Positions 1 through 8,566 are shown, counted from the stretch's first letter. The stretch: 42,185 bases of DNA from Rhizobiaceae bacterium (GCA_027484835.1 JAIXSF010000175.1:1-42185), one strand, 5' to 3'. Numbers and translations: made by a program. The notes: generated by a model not told the origin, from the sequence alone.

Positions 1-413
1 ATGACGAGGGCTTCTACGACGTCCAGCAGAAGGGCATCCAGCCCGACTTCAACCTACGCGGCGTCTTCCGCACGGGGCCGGACGGACATTACTGGTTCCG
101 CGCGGTAAAGCCGAAATTCTACCCGACCCCCGACGACGGCCCGGTCGGCCAGCTGCTCGGCAAGCTCGGTCGCCATCCCTACCGCCCGGCCCATCTACAT
201 TACATCATCAAGGCAGATGGGTACGAGACGCTCGTCACCCACATCTTCGATCCGGATGATCAATACATCCATTCGGATGCGGTCTTCGGTGTAAAGGAAA
301 GTCTGCTCGCGAAGTTTGACAGGATCCAGGATCAGGACTGCGCCGCCACCTATGGCTTCAAAGGTGAATTCTGGGAAGTGAAGCACGATTTCGTGCTGGT
401 CGACACCGCCTGA
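1..413 (+). CDS. Intradiol ring-cleavage dioxygenase, 3' part (hydroxyquinol/catechol 1,2-dioxygenase type)
   Basis: The 5' end is outside the window; the reading frame (GAC at 3-5) runs open to TGA at 411-413, giving about 136 C-terminal residues. All four expected non-haem Fe(III) ligands of the intradiol family are visible: Tyr in GFYDVQ, Tyr in YPTPDDGP, and both His of RPAHLH. These enzymes open catechol or hydroxyquinol between the two hydroxyls, giving muconate or maleylacetate. The fragment resembles the complete enzyme at 17538-18389 (shared FYDVQQ, DDGPVG, SDAVFGVKE) but is clearly a diverged paralogue, not a recent duplicate. Its operon partners lie to the left and are unseen. Family is secure; substrate is not. 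Confidence 0.85.
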   Translation, partial: DEGFYDVQQKGIQPDFNLRGVFRTGPDGHYWFRAVKPKFYPTPDDGPVGQLLGKLGRHPYRPAHLHYIIKADGYETLVTHIFDPDDQYIHSDAVFGVKESLLAKFDRIQDQDCAATYGFKGEFWEVKHDFVLVDTA

Positions 414-438
414 TCGTTTGGCGGACCGAGCCCTTACT

Positions 439-465
439 GCCTGAGATTGCAGCATTTTCTCAGGC
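439..465 (+). terminator. Stem-loop after the dioxygenase
   Basis: GCCTGAGA (439-446) and TCTCAGGC (458-465) form a perfect 8-bp stem with an 11-nt loop, 25 nt after the stop codon of the dioxygenase. The following T run is short (GATTT), so this is a moderate terminator candidate separating the dioxygenase from the stress-type promoter downstream. Confidence 0.4.
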
Positions 466-522
466 GATTTGAAAAAGCGACAGACCAATTCTGGGCGGGG
501 CGAAAAAATCTGATTTTTCTCG

Positions 523-547
523 GGAACTCTTTGTTCCCTCGCGCGTT
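523..547 (+). promoter_or_regulatory. EcfG-type (general stress response) promoter
   Basis: GGAAC (523-527), 16 nt, then CGTT (544-547) matches the alphaproteobacterial EcfG/RpoE2 consensus GGAAC-N16/17-CGTT. The predicted transcription start, about 553-556, leaves a roughly 30-nt leader to the GTG at 585. The -35 element is also one arm of a perfect inverted repeat, GGGAAC-tcttt-GTTCCC (522-538). The site argues against translation starting at the upstream ATG at 447. Confidence 0.6.
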
Positions 548-584
548 GGCCGCAGCAATGCGGCCAAAGCCGCCTGGGGGCTCA

Positions 585-2798
585 GTGTATACAGAAGAAT
601 TGTTAGAAGACCGTCTGCGGGCTATCATCAAGGTCGGGTCGTTTTCCGTTTTCAGGATGACGGCGGACTGGAGCGAGATGATATCGCTTGAAGGTCATGG
701 CCGACTAATGGGCGTCGCCTGCCCTCGGTCGAACTGGCTAAACGAGATGATCCCGGCTGCCGAGCATAAGGCTATCAGGGACAAGATCGCGGCCAGTCTT
801 TCGAGCGATCCGTCGATGGAACTCGACCATCCCTTCATCGCGGCGGACAAGAGCATCGGGTGGGTCCGAACGCGAGCGGTTCCGATCAAGGCGGCCGACA
901 ACCGGATCATCGAGTGGTTCGGGACGATGACCGACATCACCGAACTCAAGGAAGAAGACGAGCGGCAACGATTCCTGCTCGCCTGGAGTGACCGCATCAA
1001 TCCGCTTGCAACGCCCCAATGCGTAATGCAGGCGAGTGCCGAAACCCTGGGGCAGTTTCTCAACGCAGGTCGTGTGCGATACATCGAGATGGATGATGAC
1101 ACGATGGTCTATGCCCGCTCGGCGGAATGGGTCAATCGAGATCTGGAAGTAGAACCGATCGAGCTGCGCTTCACGCTCGCCCAGTTCAATCCGACGATGG
1201 TAGCCAAGGTGAAATCTGGCCGGGCATTGGTAACGTCCGATGTGCGCGAGGACCCGGACCTTCGGCCCCAGGCAGAACTGTTCGAAGCCAACAAGGTACG
1301 CGCCGGCATTCTGGTGCCTCTCGTCAAGGATGGCCGGCTATCCGGTGCACTCAGCGTGCACATGCCCCATCCTCGTCATTGGCGCGCGATCGAAGTCAGA
1401 CTGGTTGAGGAAGTCGCCGAACGAACATGGTCAGCCGTCCAGCGAGCAAAGGCGGAAGCCAAGCTGATGGAGGCGACCGCCTCGATGAAGCTCGCCTTCG
1501 ACGTTGTGAATATGGTGCCATGGCAACTGCTCCTGCCCGAGCGCATGGTCGTTCAGCCCCGAAGCCTGAAGGGCAATGCGGCTTTCTCGGGCAGCGATCC
1601 GGTTCCGCTCGCGCAGCTTGTGACAAGCCTGCATCCGATGGACCGGGATGCATTCCTCGGAACCGTCGATAGCTGCATTGAAACACGCGGCGCCTTCGAT
1701 ATGGAATATCGGCTCCTGGCGGGCGACGGCGTTTCCTGGATCCGCACCACGGGCCGCTTCGAGGACGCCGACGGCCGCCACTATCTGGTGGGCGTGTCCC
1801 AGAACATTACCGAGCGAAAGCTCGCCGAGGAGCAGCGCCGGCTGGACGCCGAACGGCTGAAGCTGATCTTCGATGCAGCCCACGATTATGCCGTCATCGC
1901 CATGGATCACGACGGTCGGATCACAAGCTGGAACAGCGGAGCCGAACGCATTCTCGGCTATTCCGAGGAAGAGGCTCTGGGATCGCCGGACGAGATGCTC
2001 TTCACGCCCGAAGACATCTCGCTCGGCCTGCCCTCCATGGAGAAGGCACTCGCGCTCGATGCCGGTCGTGCCGAGAATGAAAGATGGCACCTGCGCAAGG
2101 ACGGCACCCGCTTCTGGGCCAGCGGTCAGATGGTAACCCTGCAGAACGGCTCCAATGACGGCTACCTCAAGATTTTCCGCGACCTGACCGAGAAGAAGCA
2201 GGCAGAAGAGCGCCTTGCCCTCCTCGTCGATGAACTGAATCACCGTGTCAAGAATACGCTGTCGACGGTGCAATCCATCTGCCGTCAGACGCTGCGCATG
2301 GGAGGCGTCCCCGACGACGTGCAGCGCCGGATCGTTGACCGCATCCAGGCATTGTCGTCCTCGCATGACCTCTTGACCCGGGAGCACTGGGCGGGCGCGC
2401 CGCTGGTGGAACTGGTCGAGAAGGTACTGGCGCCGTTTCGCGGCGGCGTGGCGCCGGAGCGGATCGATATCTCAGGCCCGCCCCTTCTCCTGACGCCAAA
2501 GGCAGCCCTTGCCTTGACCATCGCCCTGCATGAGCTGGGCTCCAATGCGCTCCGCTATGGCAGCCTTGGCCCGGCAGCTGGAAGCCTTACCCTGGAATGG
2601 CGCGTCCTGGACGACAGTTTCGAACTGGAATGGCGCGAAGTTGGCACCGGCACGATCACCCGGGAGCGACGAGGTTTCGGCTCCCGCATCCTCGAGGATG
2701 CACTGGCTCACGAGCTTGATGCCGAAGTCACGCTCAATTTTGGGCGCGGCGGGCTACACTGCAAACTGAAGATTCCTCTGGAAGGAAATGTAAGATGA
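585..2798 (+). CDS. PAS-GAF-PAS-PAS HWE-family sensor histidine kinase
   Basis: A 737-residue cytoplasmic sensor kinase with no membrane segment. In order: a PAS domain (about 20-115), a GAF domain (about 125-300), two further PAS domains (about 310-415 and 420-525, each ending in a PAC-like TD/TEKK segment) and an HWE kinase domain (about 545-737). The phosphoacceptor is H553 in ELNHRVKN; the ATP-binding part shows HELGSNALRYGSLG and the diagnostic WRE (LEWREVG). The frame is open from an ATG at 447, but that would put coding sequence over the EcfG promoter. GTG 585 follows GGGGG with 4-nt spacing; ATG 558 is the alternative. The stop overlaps the next gene (ATGA), so it is co-translated with a response regulator. 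HWE kinases with PAS sensors are typical inputs to the general stress response of rhizobia. Confidence 0.88.
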   Translation: MYTEELLEDRLRAIIKVGSFSVFRMTADWSEMISLEGHGRLMGVACPRSNWLNEMIPAAEHKAIRDKIAASLSSDPSMELDHPFIAADKSIGWVRTRAVPIKAADNRIIEWFGTMTDITELKEEDERQRFLLAWSDRINPLATPQCVMQASAETLGQFLNAGRVRYIEMDDDTMVYARSAEWVNRDLEVEPIELRFTLAQFNPTMVAKVKSGRALVTSDVREDPDLRPQAELFEANKVRAGILVPLVKDGRLSGALSVHMPHPRHWRAIEVRLVEEVAERTWSAVQRAKAEAKLMEATASMKLAFDVVNMVPWQLLLPERMVVQPRSLKGNAAFSGSDPVPLAQLVTSLHPMDRDAFLGTVDSCIETRGAFDMEYRLLAGDGVSWIRTTGRFEDADGRHYLVGVSQNITERKLAEEQRRLDAERLKLIFDAAHDYAVIAMDHDGRITSWNSGAERILGYSEEEALGSPDEMLFTPEDISLGLPSMEKALALDAGRAENERWHLRKDGTRFWASGQMVTLQNGSNDGYLKIFRDLTEKKQAEERLALLVDELNHRVKNTLSTVQSICRQTLRMGGVPDDVQRRIVDRIQALSSSHDLLTREHWAGAPLVELVEKVLAPFRGGVAPERIDISGPPLLLTPKAALALTIALHELGSNALRYGSLGPAAGSLTLEWRVLDDSFELEWREVGTGTITRERRGFGSRILEDALAHELDAEVTLNFGRGGLHCKLKIPLEGNVR

Positions 2799-3169
2799 AT
2801 TCACCACGCAGTCTCAAGGGACAGAGGGTGCTGGTTGTCGAAGACGAGGCGTTGATCGCCATGCTCACCTGCGACTACCTGGAAGAGCTTGGCTGCAGTA
2901 TCGTGGGGCCCGTAGCGACTGCGGACAAGGCTCTGGCGGCCATCGAGGGAGAGCCAGTCGATCTGGCAGTGCTGGACGTCAATCTTGGCAACGGACGGAC
3001 GAGCTTTCCGATTGCCAAGGCGCTCAGCGAGCGATCGACACCTTTCATGTTCGTCACGGGTTACGGAAGCAGCGGCGCACGCGAGGAGTTTCCGGACGCC
3101 CGTGTTTTGGCAAAACCATTCAGTGATGCGCAACTGGCCAGGGAACTGGCAGCGCTTCTGGAGAGCTGA
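2795..3169 (+). CDS. Single-domain response regulator, FAT GUY-like
   Basis: A 124-residue stand-alone receiver domain with no output domain. The acidic pocket is VVEDE (residues 14-18), the phosphoacceptor D61 in VLDVNL, and the conserved Lys is in LAKPF. The PFMFVTGYG segment before that Lys resembles the PFxFATGY signature of alphaproteobacterial FAT GUY regulators, which work with HWE/HisKA_2 kinases in phosphorelays such as the general stress pathway. Its ATG overlaps the kinase stop (ATGA, 2795-2798), so the two are a coupled cognate pair. A role as phosphate shuttle or sink between the two HWE kinases here is inference. Confidence 0.88.
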   Translation: MNSPRSLKGQRVLVVEDEALIAMLTCDYLEELGCSIVGPVATADKALAAIEGEPVDLAVLDVNLGNGRTSFPIAKALSERSTPFMFVTGYGSSGAREEFPDARVLAKPFSDAQLARELAALLES

Positions 3170-3237
3170 ACACGCATAGCCTGCAGGCAGACGGCAACCG
3201 CCTCAGCGAACGTGATACACCGTTGGGAAGGACGCGA

Positions 3238-4929
3238 ATGCGAATGACGCTGGGCCTTCGACTGCTTTTGATCACATTGGCGGGCATCCTGCCGATGCTG
3301 GCGATTATTGTCTTCAACGAGCATAGCGTCCGCCAGTCGCGTTATCTCGAGATACACCAGCTGGCCGCAGCCGACGCCCAACAGGCAGCCCTTGAGATCG
3401 AGCGACTGATCACGGGCGCCGAGAATGTCTTGAAAACCGTCTCTGCCGCGCCTTTGATCGAGCGGTTGGATGCCGTTCGCTGCGCCGACTATCTTTCGAA
3501 CATCAAGGGCCAGATCCCGGAACTCTTCCTGATCGTCGTGTATGATGCAAACGGGAAGACAATTTGTCGTTCGGACCGCTCCCAAGTCGTCACCGACATC
3601 TCCGATCTCACCTATTTCAAGACTGCGGTCGCAAGTCCGGGCAAACTCTCGGTCGGAACCTATACGCAAAGCCGGACAGCAGAGCACCCCGTGCTGCCGC
3701 TCGCTCTTGGTATTCCCGCAAAGGAAACGAAACCGGCGATTGTTGTGGCCGCAGCGCTGGACCTCGACTGGCTTGCGGGCATTCTGAAGCACCGCGAAAT
3801 CGCAAGCAACGGATCGCTGACGATCGCCGATGCAGACGGCGTGATCATCGCACGCGAACCCTTCCCCGACAGGTTTGTCGGCACGGCAATACCAGAAAAC
3901 TTCATGCATCTGGTGCGGGCAACAAGTTCCGGAACGCTGGAGGTGGTCAGCCAGGACGGCACGAGACGCATCATTGGCTATGTTCCCGCTTCCGTTTCGC
4001 CGGACGGCATTTATCTGAGCGTCGGCATTTCCGTCGACGATGCCTTTGCCGAAATTGACCGCGGCTCGCTCCGCGCCGCAACCATCGCGATTTCGGCATC
4101 TGCCATCGCGCTTCTGTTGGCCCATTGGTTCAGCCGCAAGCTTGTCCAGGGTCCTGTTCTCAAAATCCAGCAAAGCGTGAGCGCACGCCGCAAGGGACAG
4201 GGAACGATGCGAACCGGCATGGACAGCAGACAGGGCGAGCTGGAAGCGCTGGGACAGGAGTTCGACCAGTTCATGGACGAGCTTGACCGGGCAAACGCCG
4301 ACCGTCTCCACGCCGAAGAACGCCGCCAGTTGATGACCCACGAGCTCTCGCATCGGCTGAAGAACGTGATCGCCACCATCCAGTCCGTGGCCGTGCAGAC
4401 CTTTAGGGGACAGACCGCTCCGGATGTTCTGACGACCTTCACCCAGCGGCTCGGATCGATCGCCACAGCCCATCACCTGCTCCTGCGCGACACCGAGAGT
4501 GCATCCTCCATCCGTGCGACCGTTGAGGCATCGATCGCAACATTTGCCAATCTGGACAATCAGCGGATCAGGCTGGAAGGACCAGAAATCCGCATCAAGC
4601 CCGCGTCAGTCCAGTCGCTCGCGATGGCGCTGCATGAGCTTGCCACCAACGCGGTGAAATACGGCGCGCTTTCGAACGATCTCGGATCGATCCGCATCTC
4701 CTGGAATGTCTCGGACGACATTTTCAGGCTCGAATGGCGGGAAGTCGGTGGACCACTGGTGACGCCGCCCGATCACACCGGCTTTGGCACGAAGATGATC
4801 GAGCGGGTTCTCTCCATGGAGCTGAAGGCTGACGTATCCCTGCGATACGAACCGACGGGGGTCGTCTGCGTGATCCTTGCACCCGTCTCCACGACCGTGG
4901 ACGGGACATCGGAAGACAGCCAAACGTAA
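3238..4929 (+). CDS. Membrane-bound HWE histidine kinase with periplasmic Cache-type sensor
   Basis: 563 residues. The first transmembrane helix is at about 8-26 (LLLITLAGILPMLAIIV); an extracytoplasmic region of about 250 residues follows, fitting a Cache-like (PDC) fold with the typical DANGKTICRSD and SDLTYFKTA segments. The second transmembrane helix is at about 280-300, then a linker and the HWE kinase domain. The phosphoacceptor is H372 (ELSHRLKN); the ATP site shows HELATNAVKYGALS, and LEWREVGG carries the WRE. Start: ATG 3238 sits 5 nt after GGGAAGGA; a TTG at 3223 is in frame but has no such site. The gene follows the response regulator by 68 bp on the same strand, so the same regulator could serve both kinases. 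The ligand is unknown. Confidence 0.87.
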   Translation: MRMTLGLRLLLITLAGILPMLAIIVFNEHSVRQSRYLEIHQLAAADAQQAALEIERLITGAENVLKTVSAAPLIERLDAVRCADYLSNIKGQIPELFLIVVYDANGKTICRSDRSQVVTDISDLTYFKTAVASPGKLSVGTYTQSRTAEHPVLPLALGIPAKETKPAIVVAAALDLDWLAGILKHREIASNGSLTIADADGVIIAREPFPDRFVGTAIPENFMHLVRATSSGTLEVVSQDGTRRIIGYVPASVSPDGIYLSVGISVDDAFAEIDRGSLRAATIAISASAIALLLAHWFSRKLVQGPVLKIQQSVSARRKGQGTMRTGMDSRQGELEALGQEFDQFMDELDRANADRLHAEERRQLMTHELSHRLKNVIATIQSVAVQTFRGQTAPDVLTTFTQRLGSIATAHHLLLRDTESASSIRATVEASIATFANLDNQRIRLEGPEIRIKPASVQSLAMALHELATNAVKYGALSNDLGSIRISWNVSDDIFRLEWREVGGPLVTPPDHTGFGTKMIERVLSMELKADVSLRYEPTGVVCVILAPVSTTVDGTSEDSQT

Positions 4930-4997
4930 CCGGCGAAGAAGCGGCCTGCGGTTTGCACAGGCCCCGGTCTGGGGGTTACCGGTCCAACCACCGAACT

Positions 4998-5023
4998 GCG
5001 AAGGGGCAATACTGCCCCTTCGC
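4998..5023. terminator. Bidirectional terminator hairpin
   Basis: A perfect 11-bp stem, GCGAAGGGGCA (4998-5008) with TGCCCCTTCGC (5013-5023) around ATAC, followed by GTTT. It lies between the convergent HWE kinase and chemoreceptor genes and can serve both directions. Confidence 0.7.
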
Positions 5024-5062
5024 GTTTGGCACCGAAGTGTCATGGGGTGGAGTTTGGTCGTC

Positions 5063-7234
5063 TCAAGCAGCCCGGCTCGTTGCCGACCGCCCGACGACGA
5101 AACGGGAGATCATCTGACTCAGCGTGTTGGCTTCGCCATTCAGCACGGCCGAAGCAGCCGTCGTTTCTTCGACCATCGCCGCGTTTTGCTGCGTTGCCTG
5201 ATCCATATGGTTTACAGCCGTGTTGATTTCTCGCAGGCCCGAGGCCTGTTCGCCGGTCGCCCGTGAGATCTGCTGCATGAGAGAATCGATCGCCTGAACC
5301 TGTTCGGCAATCCTGTCGAGGGCACCGCCGGTTTCCGCGACGAGGGTCACACCCTGACCGACCTGCTCGTTCGAGGCGGAAATGAGCGCCTTGATTTCGC
5401 GGGCAGCCTGGGCAGAGCGCTGCGCGAGTTCCCGGACCTCCTGCGCGACCACGGCAAAGCCCTTGCCGGCTTCGCCCGCGCGGGCGGCTTCGACCCCGGC
5501 ATTCAGAGCCAGCAAGTTCGTCTGGAAGGCAATCTCGTCGATCACCCCGATGATCTGGCTGACCTTACTCGAGCTGTCTTCGATCCCTTCCATGGCCGCG
5601 ATCGCCTTGCGAACGACCTCGCCGGATCGTTCAGCCTCCGTGCAGGCGGTCTTCACTTTACCGGCTGCCAACTGTGCATTGCCGGCGCTTTCGTTGAGCT
5701 TGTCGGCGATTTCGCCGAGTGCTGCCGTAGTTTCCTCGAGGCTCGCTGCCTGCTGCTCCGTCCGCTTGGACAGTTCATCGGAGCTGCGGCTGATTTCGCG
5801 CGTACCACCGTTTAGGGTATCGACCGTAACGTTGAGGCGGATGACCGTCTCTTCAAGGCTCTGAACAGCGGAGTTGTAGTGATCGCGCAGCTCTTCATAG
5901 GAGCCCGGGAAAGGCTCGGTGATACGGTGCGAAAGGTTGCCGTCGGCAAGCTGCTGCAGGCCCTTGCCCAGTGCAATCACAACCTTGCGCTGGGTTTCTG
6001 CCACGCCTAGGCGCTCGGCTTCCGTCTGACTGCGCTGCTCTTCTGCCGCAAGTCGCTGACGTTCTGCCACTGCTTCGAGGCTGCGGCCCTCGGCGAGCTT
6101 GTGGCGGAACACATCGAGCGAAGTCGCAAGCGCGCCCACTTCGTCCTGGCGCTCCTGCCCGGCCACCGGCTGTTCGTAGTCACCTTCGGACAGCCGACCG
6201 ACTTCTTTCAGCAGCGATCCGATCGGCTTCTGGATGAACAGGCGCACTGCAATCAGCAGCGAGATGATGACCGCCGCCATGATCACAAGACCACCCGCGA
6301 TGAGGATCAGCGTCTGCTGGTTCACGACCGCGGAAACAACCGCGACAGGCACATCCTCGACAATCATCCAGCGGGTATTGAGACCGGGCAACTCGAAGGG
6401 CATCACGACACGAAACACCGGTTCTTGATCTACGCCGATGACGTCTTCGAGAATGACTGTCTCGCCCTTCAAGGCTGCAGCCTTGGCTGTCGCGTTGCCT
6501 TCGAATTCATAGCTTTTCATGACATTGCCCTTGTCGGGCGCGGTCAGCCAACTGCCTCCGGCCGACAGGAGATAGACCCGTCCCCCGCCGAAAGGCCGTT
6601 GGTTTTCGAGGGCTCCGGACAGCGCGTCCAGACCGACATCGACGCCGAGAATGCCACGAAGCTTATCGTTGGTGATGACCGGATAGGCGATACTCATCAT
6701 CAGAATGCCGCCGGCCTCGTCTTCGACATAGGGTTCGGTCGCAGCACCGGCGCGCGTCTTGGCCGGAAGCGCGAAATAGCTTTCCTCACGATTGATGGCA
6801 TCTGGAATGATCAGTTCGAACCCATTGGCACCGCGCGTCCAGTACGGCGTGAACTCTCCACTGGCATTGGTACCGGTCGCGGCACTTGGCTCGTACTTCT
6901 GGCCATCGAAGCTGTTTACCTCTTCCAGAAGCCAGGAGCCGAAGACGAGATCGAACTTTTCGATCAGCGCCGGCAGCATCGCGGTCACATCGGCACGGTC
7001 GACGTCGGTACGTTCGACGGCCGATGCCATCACCTTCACGGAACCCGCCAGGTTGTTCAGCTGGGAAGCGACCGCGGCAGCCGTTGCTCGGGCATCCGTC
7101 CGAGCTTGGTCGAGTGTCATGGACACCGTGCGCTCGCGGACCTGATAGATAACGGCTGCGAAGGTCACGGCGAGACACAGCAGGATGGCCGTGGCGCTCA
7201 CGCTGAGCAACTTGAAAGCTAGTGTCCTGTTCAT
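5063..7234 (-). CDS. Methyl-accepting chemotaxis protein, dCache_1 type
   Basis: 723 residues. The first transmembrane helix is at about 8-30, a periplasmic dCache-type ligand domain at about 35-305 (with the FDGQKYEPS and GVDVGLDALS segments common there), and the second transmembrane helix at about 315-340 (GGLVIMAAVIISLLIAV). A HAMP domain follows (about 340-395), then a second HAMP-like segment (about 425-480) and the cytoplasmic signalling domain (about 490-710). The signalling hairpin tip EIAFQTNLLALNAGVEAARA is canonical. There is no C-terminal CheR/CheB pentapeptide (ends ATSRAA). Start: ATG 7234 is preceded by AAGGA 7 nt upstream; an ATG at 7276 only adds a charged tail before the first helix. 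It is divergent from the auxin-cluster regulator, which suggests but does not prove attraction to an aromatic or auxin-like ligand. Confidence 0.9.
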   Translation of the reverse strand: MNRTLAFKLLSVSATAILLCLAVTFAAVIYQVRERTVSMTLDQARTDARATAAAVASQLNNLAGSVKVMASAVERTDVDRADVTAMLPALIEKFDLVFGSWLLEEVNSFDGQKYEPSAATGTNASGEFTPYWTRGANGFELIIPDAINREESYFALPAKTRAGAATEPYVEDEAGGILMMSIAYPVITNDKLRGILGVDVGLDALSGALENQRPFGGGRVYLLSAGGSWLTAPDKGNVMKSYEFEGNATAKAAALKGETVILEDVIGVDQEPVFRVVMPFELPGLNTRWMIVEDVPVAVVSAVVNQQTLILIAGGLVIMAAVIISLLIAVRLFIQKPIGSLLKEVGRLSEGDYEQPVAGQERQDEVGALATSLDVFRHKLAEGRSLEAVAERQRLAAEEQRSQTEAERLGVAETQRKVVIALGKGLQQLADGNLSHRITEPFPGSYEELRDHYNSAVQSLEETVIRLNVTVDTLNGGTREISRSSDELSKRTEQQAASLEETTAALGEIADKLNESAGNAQLAAGKVKTACTEAERSGEVVRKAIAAMEGIEDSSSKVSQIIGVIDEIAFQTNLLALNAGVEAARAGEAGKGFAVVAQEVRELAQRSAQAAREIKALISASNEQVGQGVTLVAETGGALDRIAEQVQAIDSLMQQISRATGEQASGLREINTAVNHMDQATQQNAAMVEETTAASAVLNGEANTLSQMISRFVVGRSATSRAA

Positions 7235-7346
7235 GATCGATCCTTGATCCTGGTCCTTGGCCGACCTCGAAGACATGCTTGAAGGTGGGCGGTCTGTTAC
7301 TGTCGAGTGTGCCTGCGCCTCTATAAAAAAGTGCTAATTTTCAAAT

Positions 7347-7371
7347 TTATCGATAAAACTCGTTTCGATAA
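7347..7371. promoter_or_regulatory. Repeated TCGATAA half-sites between chemoreceptor and MarR gene
   Basis: The 336-bp gap between the divergent chemoreceptor and MarR genes contains an AT-rich stretch with the palindrome TTATCGATAA (7347-7356) and a second TTTCGATAA (7363-7371). This spacing could be an operator for either gene. Nearer the MarR start, TTACCGTGAAGAT (7516-7528) resembles the TTACGTGAATAT operators of the iac promoters with one extra base. Both are weak by themselves. Confidence 0.3.
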
Positions 7372-7570
7372 GCGAGAGATTCCAACCAGTTCCGGCGGGA
7401 ACCATTGTCACCGCACCACAAGGTCTGATGGTTTGGCTAGGGCGCCGAAGATCGTGGAATGGAGACCTGCCAGGCGCCGTTGACGAGCAGCAAGCTACTG
7501 GAATAAAGTTAAATTTACCGTGAAGATGATAATAACTCGTGGGCCTTGCGCCGAAGATGGAGAGGTTTCC

Positions 7571-8020
7571 TTGAACGCCAAGATTGCCACACCGCATGCG
7601 AAGAAGACTTGGCCCTTCTATTGGATCAGCCGGGTCGATCAGCGTTATGTTCAGGTCCTGGAAAAACGGCTGAAGCCCATGGGCCTCGATGCGCCGCGCT
7701 GGCGAGTCCTCATGTCTTTGCATGAGGACACCTATCTGTCGGTATCGGAAATTGCGGAGTTCTCTGCCATGCGGCTCAACACGACGACAAAAGTCGTGCA
7801 GCGCCTGATAGCCGACGGACTGGTGACGACACGCGTGCGCCCGACCGATGCGCGCGCGACGGAAGTGACCCTCACGCCGGAGGGCGAGCGCATGGGGGCC
7901 CTTGCGCTTGTCGAAGTGCGTGACATCTTCGAACTCGCCTTCCGCTCCGTCAGCAATCAGGAGATGGACGTGCTGAACGGAATCCTTGAAAAGGTGTTCA
8001 GCCAGCTGAAACGCATGTGA
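7571..8020 (+). CDS. iacR: MarR-family regulator of the auxin-catabolic cluster
   Basis: A 149-residue winged-helix regulator of MarR size. The DNA-binding part runs from about 45 to 115: recognition-helix region LSVSEIAEFSAMRLNTTTKVVQRL, then the wing with VRPTDARATEVTLTPEG, the usual MarR D-x-R signature. Known iac clusters carry a MarR repressor (IacR) released by indole-3-acetate, and this gene lies convergent with the last gene of the iac operon, 11 bp from its stop. I place the start at TTG 7571, which has GGAGAGG (7559-7565) at 5-nt spacing; GTG 7520 or ATG 7526 would add a non-conserved N-terminus without a clear ribosome site. Target sites are probably the TTACGTGA elements at 14810 and 15100. 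Confidence 0.82.
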   Translation: MNAKIATPHAKKTWPFYWISRVDQRYVQVLEKRLKPMGLDAPRWRVLMSLHEDTYLSVSEIAEFSAMRLNTTTKVVQRLIADGLVTTRVRPTDARATEVTLTPEGERMGALALVEVRDIFELAFRSVSNQEMDVLNGILEKVFSQLKRM

Positions 8021-8031
8021 TCCGGCATCCC

Positions 8032-8541
8032 TCAACGAACGGCCGCGGCTTCCAGATGGTGGAAATGGCGGCCAAACCAGATCAGCCCCTGGGGTTGGTC
8101 TGAATGCAGCCGCACGGTATCGACCTCACAGGTCAGCACCGAATGGGAGCCGACCGAGCGGACATCGACGATCCGGCAGTCGAAGGCGACTTCAGCATCG
8201 TCGAGAACCGGAGCACCGGTTCCAAGTTCGATCCAGTTGGCGCCCTCGAAACGATCACTGGCATCCTTGCTGGCGAAGCGCCTCGAGAGTTCCTGATGGC
8301 GACCACCGAGAACGTTGACGGCCAGAACGCCATTCTCGACGAAGAGATCGTGGCAGCGAATACCCCGATTGACGCAAACGATCAGCGTCGGCGGACTATC
8401 GGTCACGGACACGACAGCGGAAGCTGTCATGCCATGGCGACCGCCAGGGCCGTCCGATGTCAGAAGGGTCACGGCGGCGCCGAGACGGCTCATGCCCTCG
8501 CGGAAGGTCAAGGCAGCTTCAGTGGGCTGTGGTATCGTCAT
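8032..8541 (-). CDS. iacG: Flavin reductase of the indoleacetate monooxygenase system
   Basis: 169 residues of the flavin-reductase-like (HpaC/NtaB type) split-barrel family. Typical segments are FREGMSRLGAAVTLLTS near the N-terminus, GMTASAVVSVTDSPPTLIVCVN (flavin-binding) and the C-terminal LIWFGRHFH. Such enzymes use NAD(P)H to supply reduced flavin to a partner monooxygenase, here most likely IacA in the same operon. The start at 8541 has a full AGGAGG 6 nt upstream; an upstream in-frame ATG at 8574 would overlap the preceding gene. It is the last gene of the operon, 25 bp after iacF. Confidence 0.85.
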   Translation of the reverse strand: MTIPQPTEAALTFREGMSRLGAAVTLLTSDGPGGRHGMTASAVVSVTDSPPTLIVCVNRGIRCHDLFVENGVLAVNVLGGRHQELSRRFASKDASDRFEGANWIELGTGAPVLDDAEVAFDCRIVDVRSVGSHSVLTCEVDTVRLHSDQPQGLIWFGRHFHHLEAAAVR

Positions 8542-8566
8542 TCTTTCCTCCTCGCGCGTCAGCGCA

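Noticed and set aside
447-584. N-terminal extension of the first HWE kinase from ATG 447
   Set aside because: It would translate across the EcfG promoter and the terminator-like hairpin, has no ribosome site, and adds no domain.
3061-4476. Long open frame on the minus strand (471 codons) opposite the second HWE kinase
   Set aside because: Antisense shadow of a gene with clear kinase motifs; low-complexity Arg/Gly/His-rich product without domain, caused by high GC codon bias.
6101-7222. Plus-strand frame of 373 codons opposite the chemoreceptor
   Set aside because: Antisense shadow, no motif, opposite a canonical chemoreceptor.
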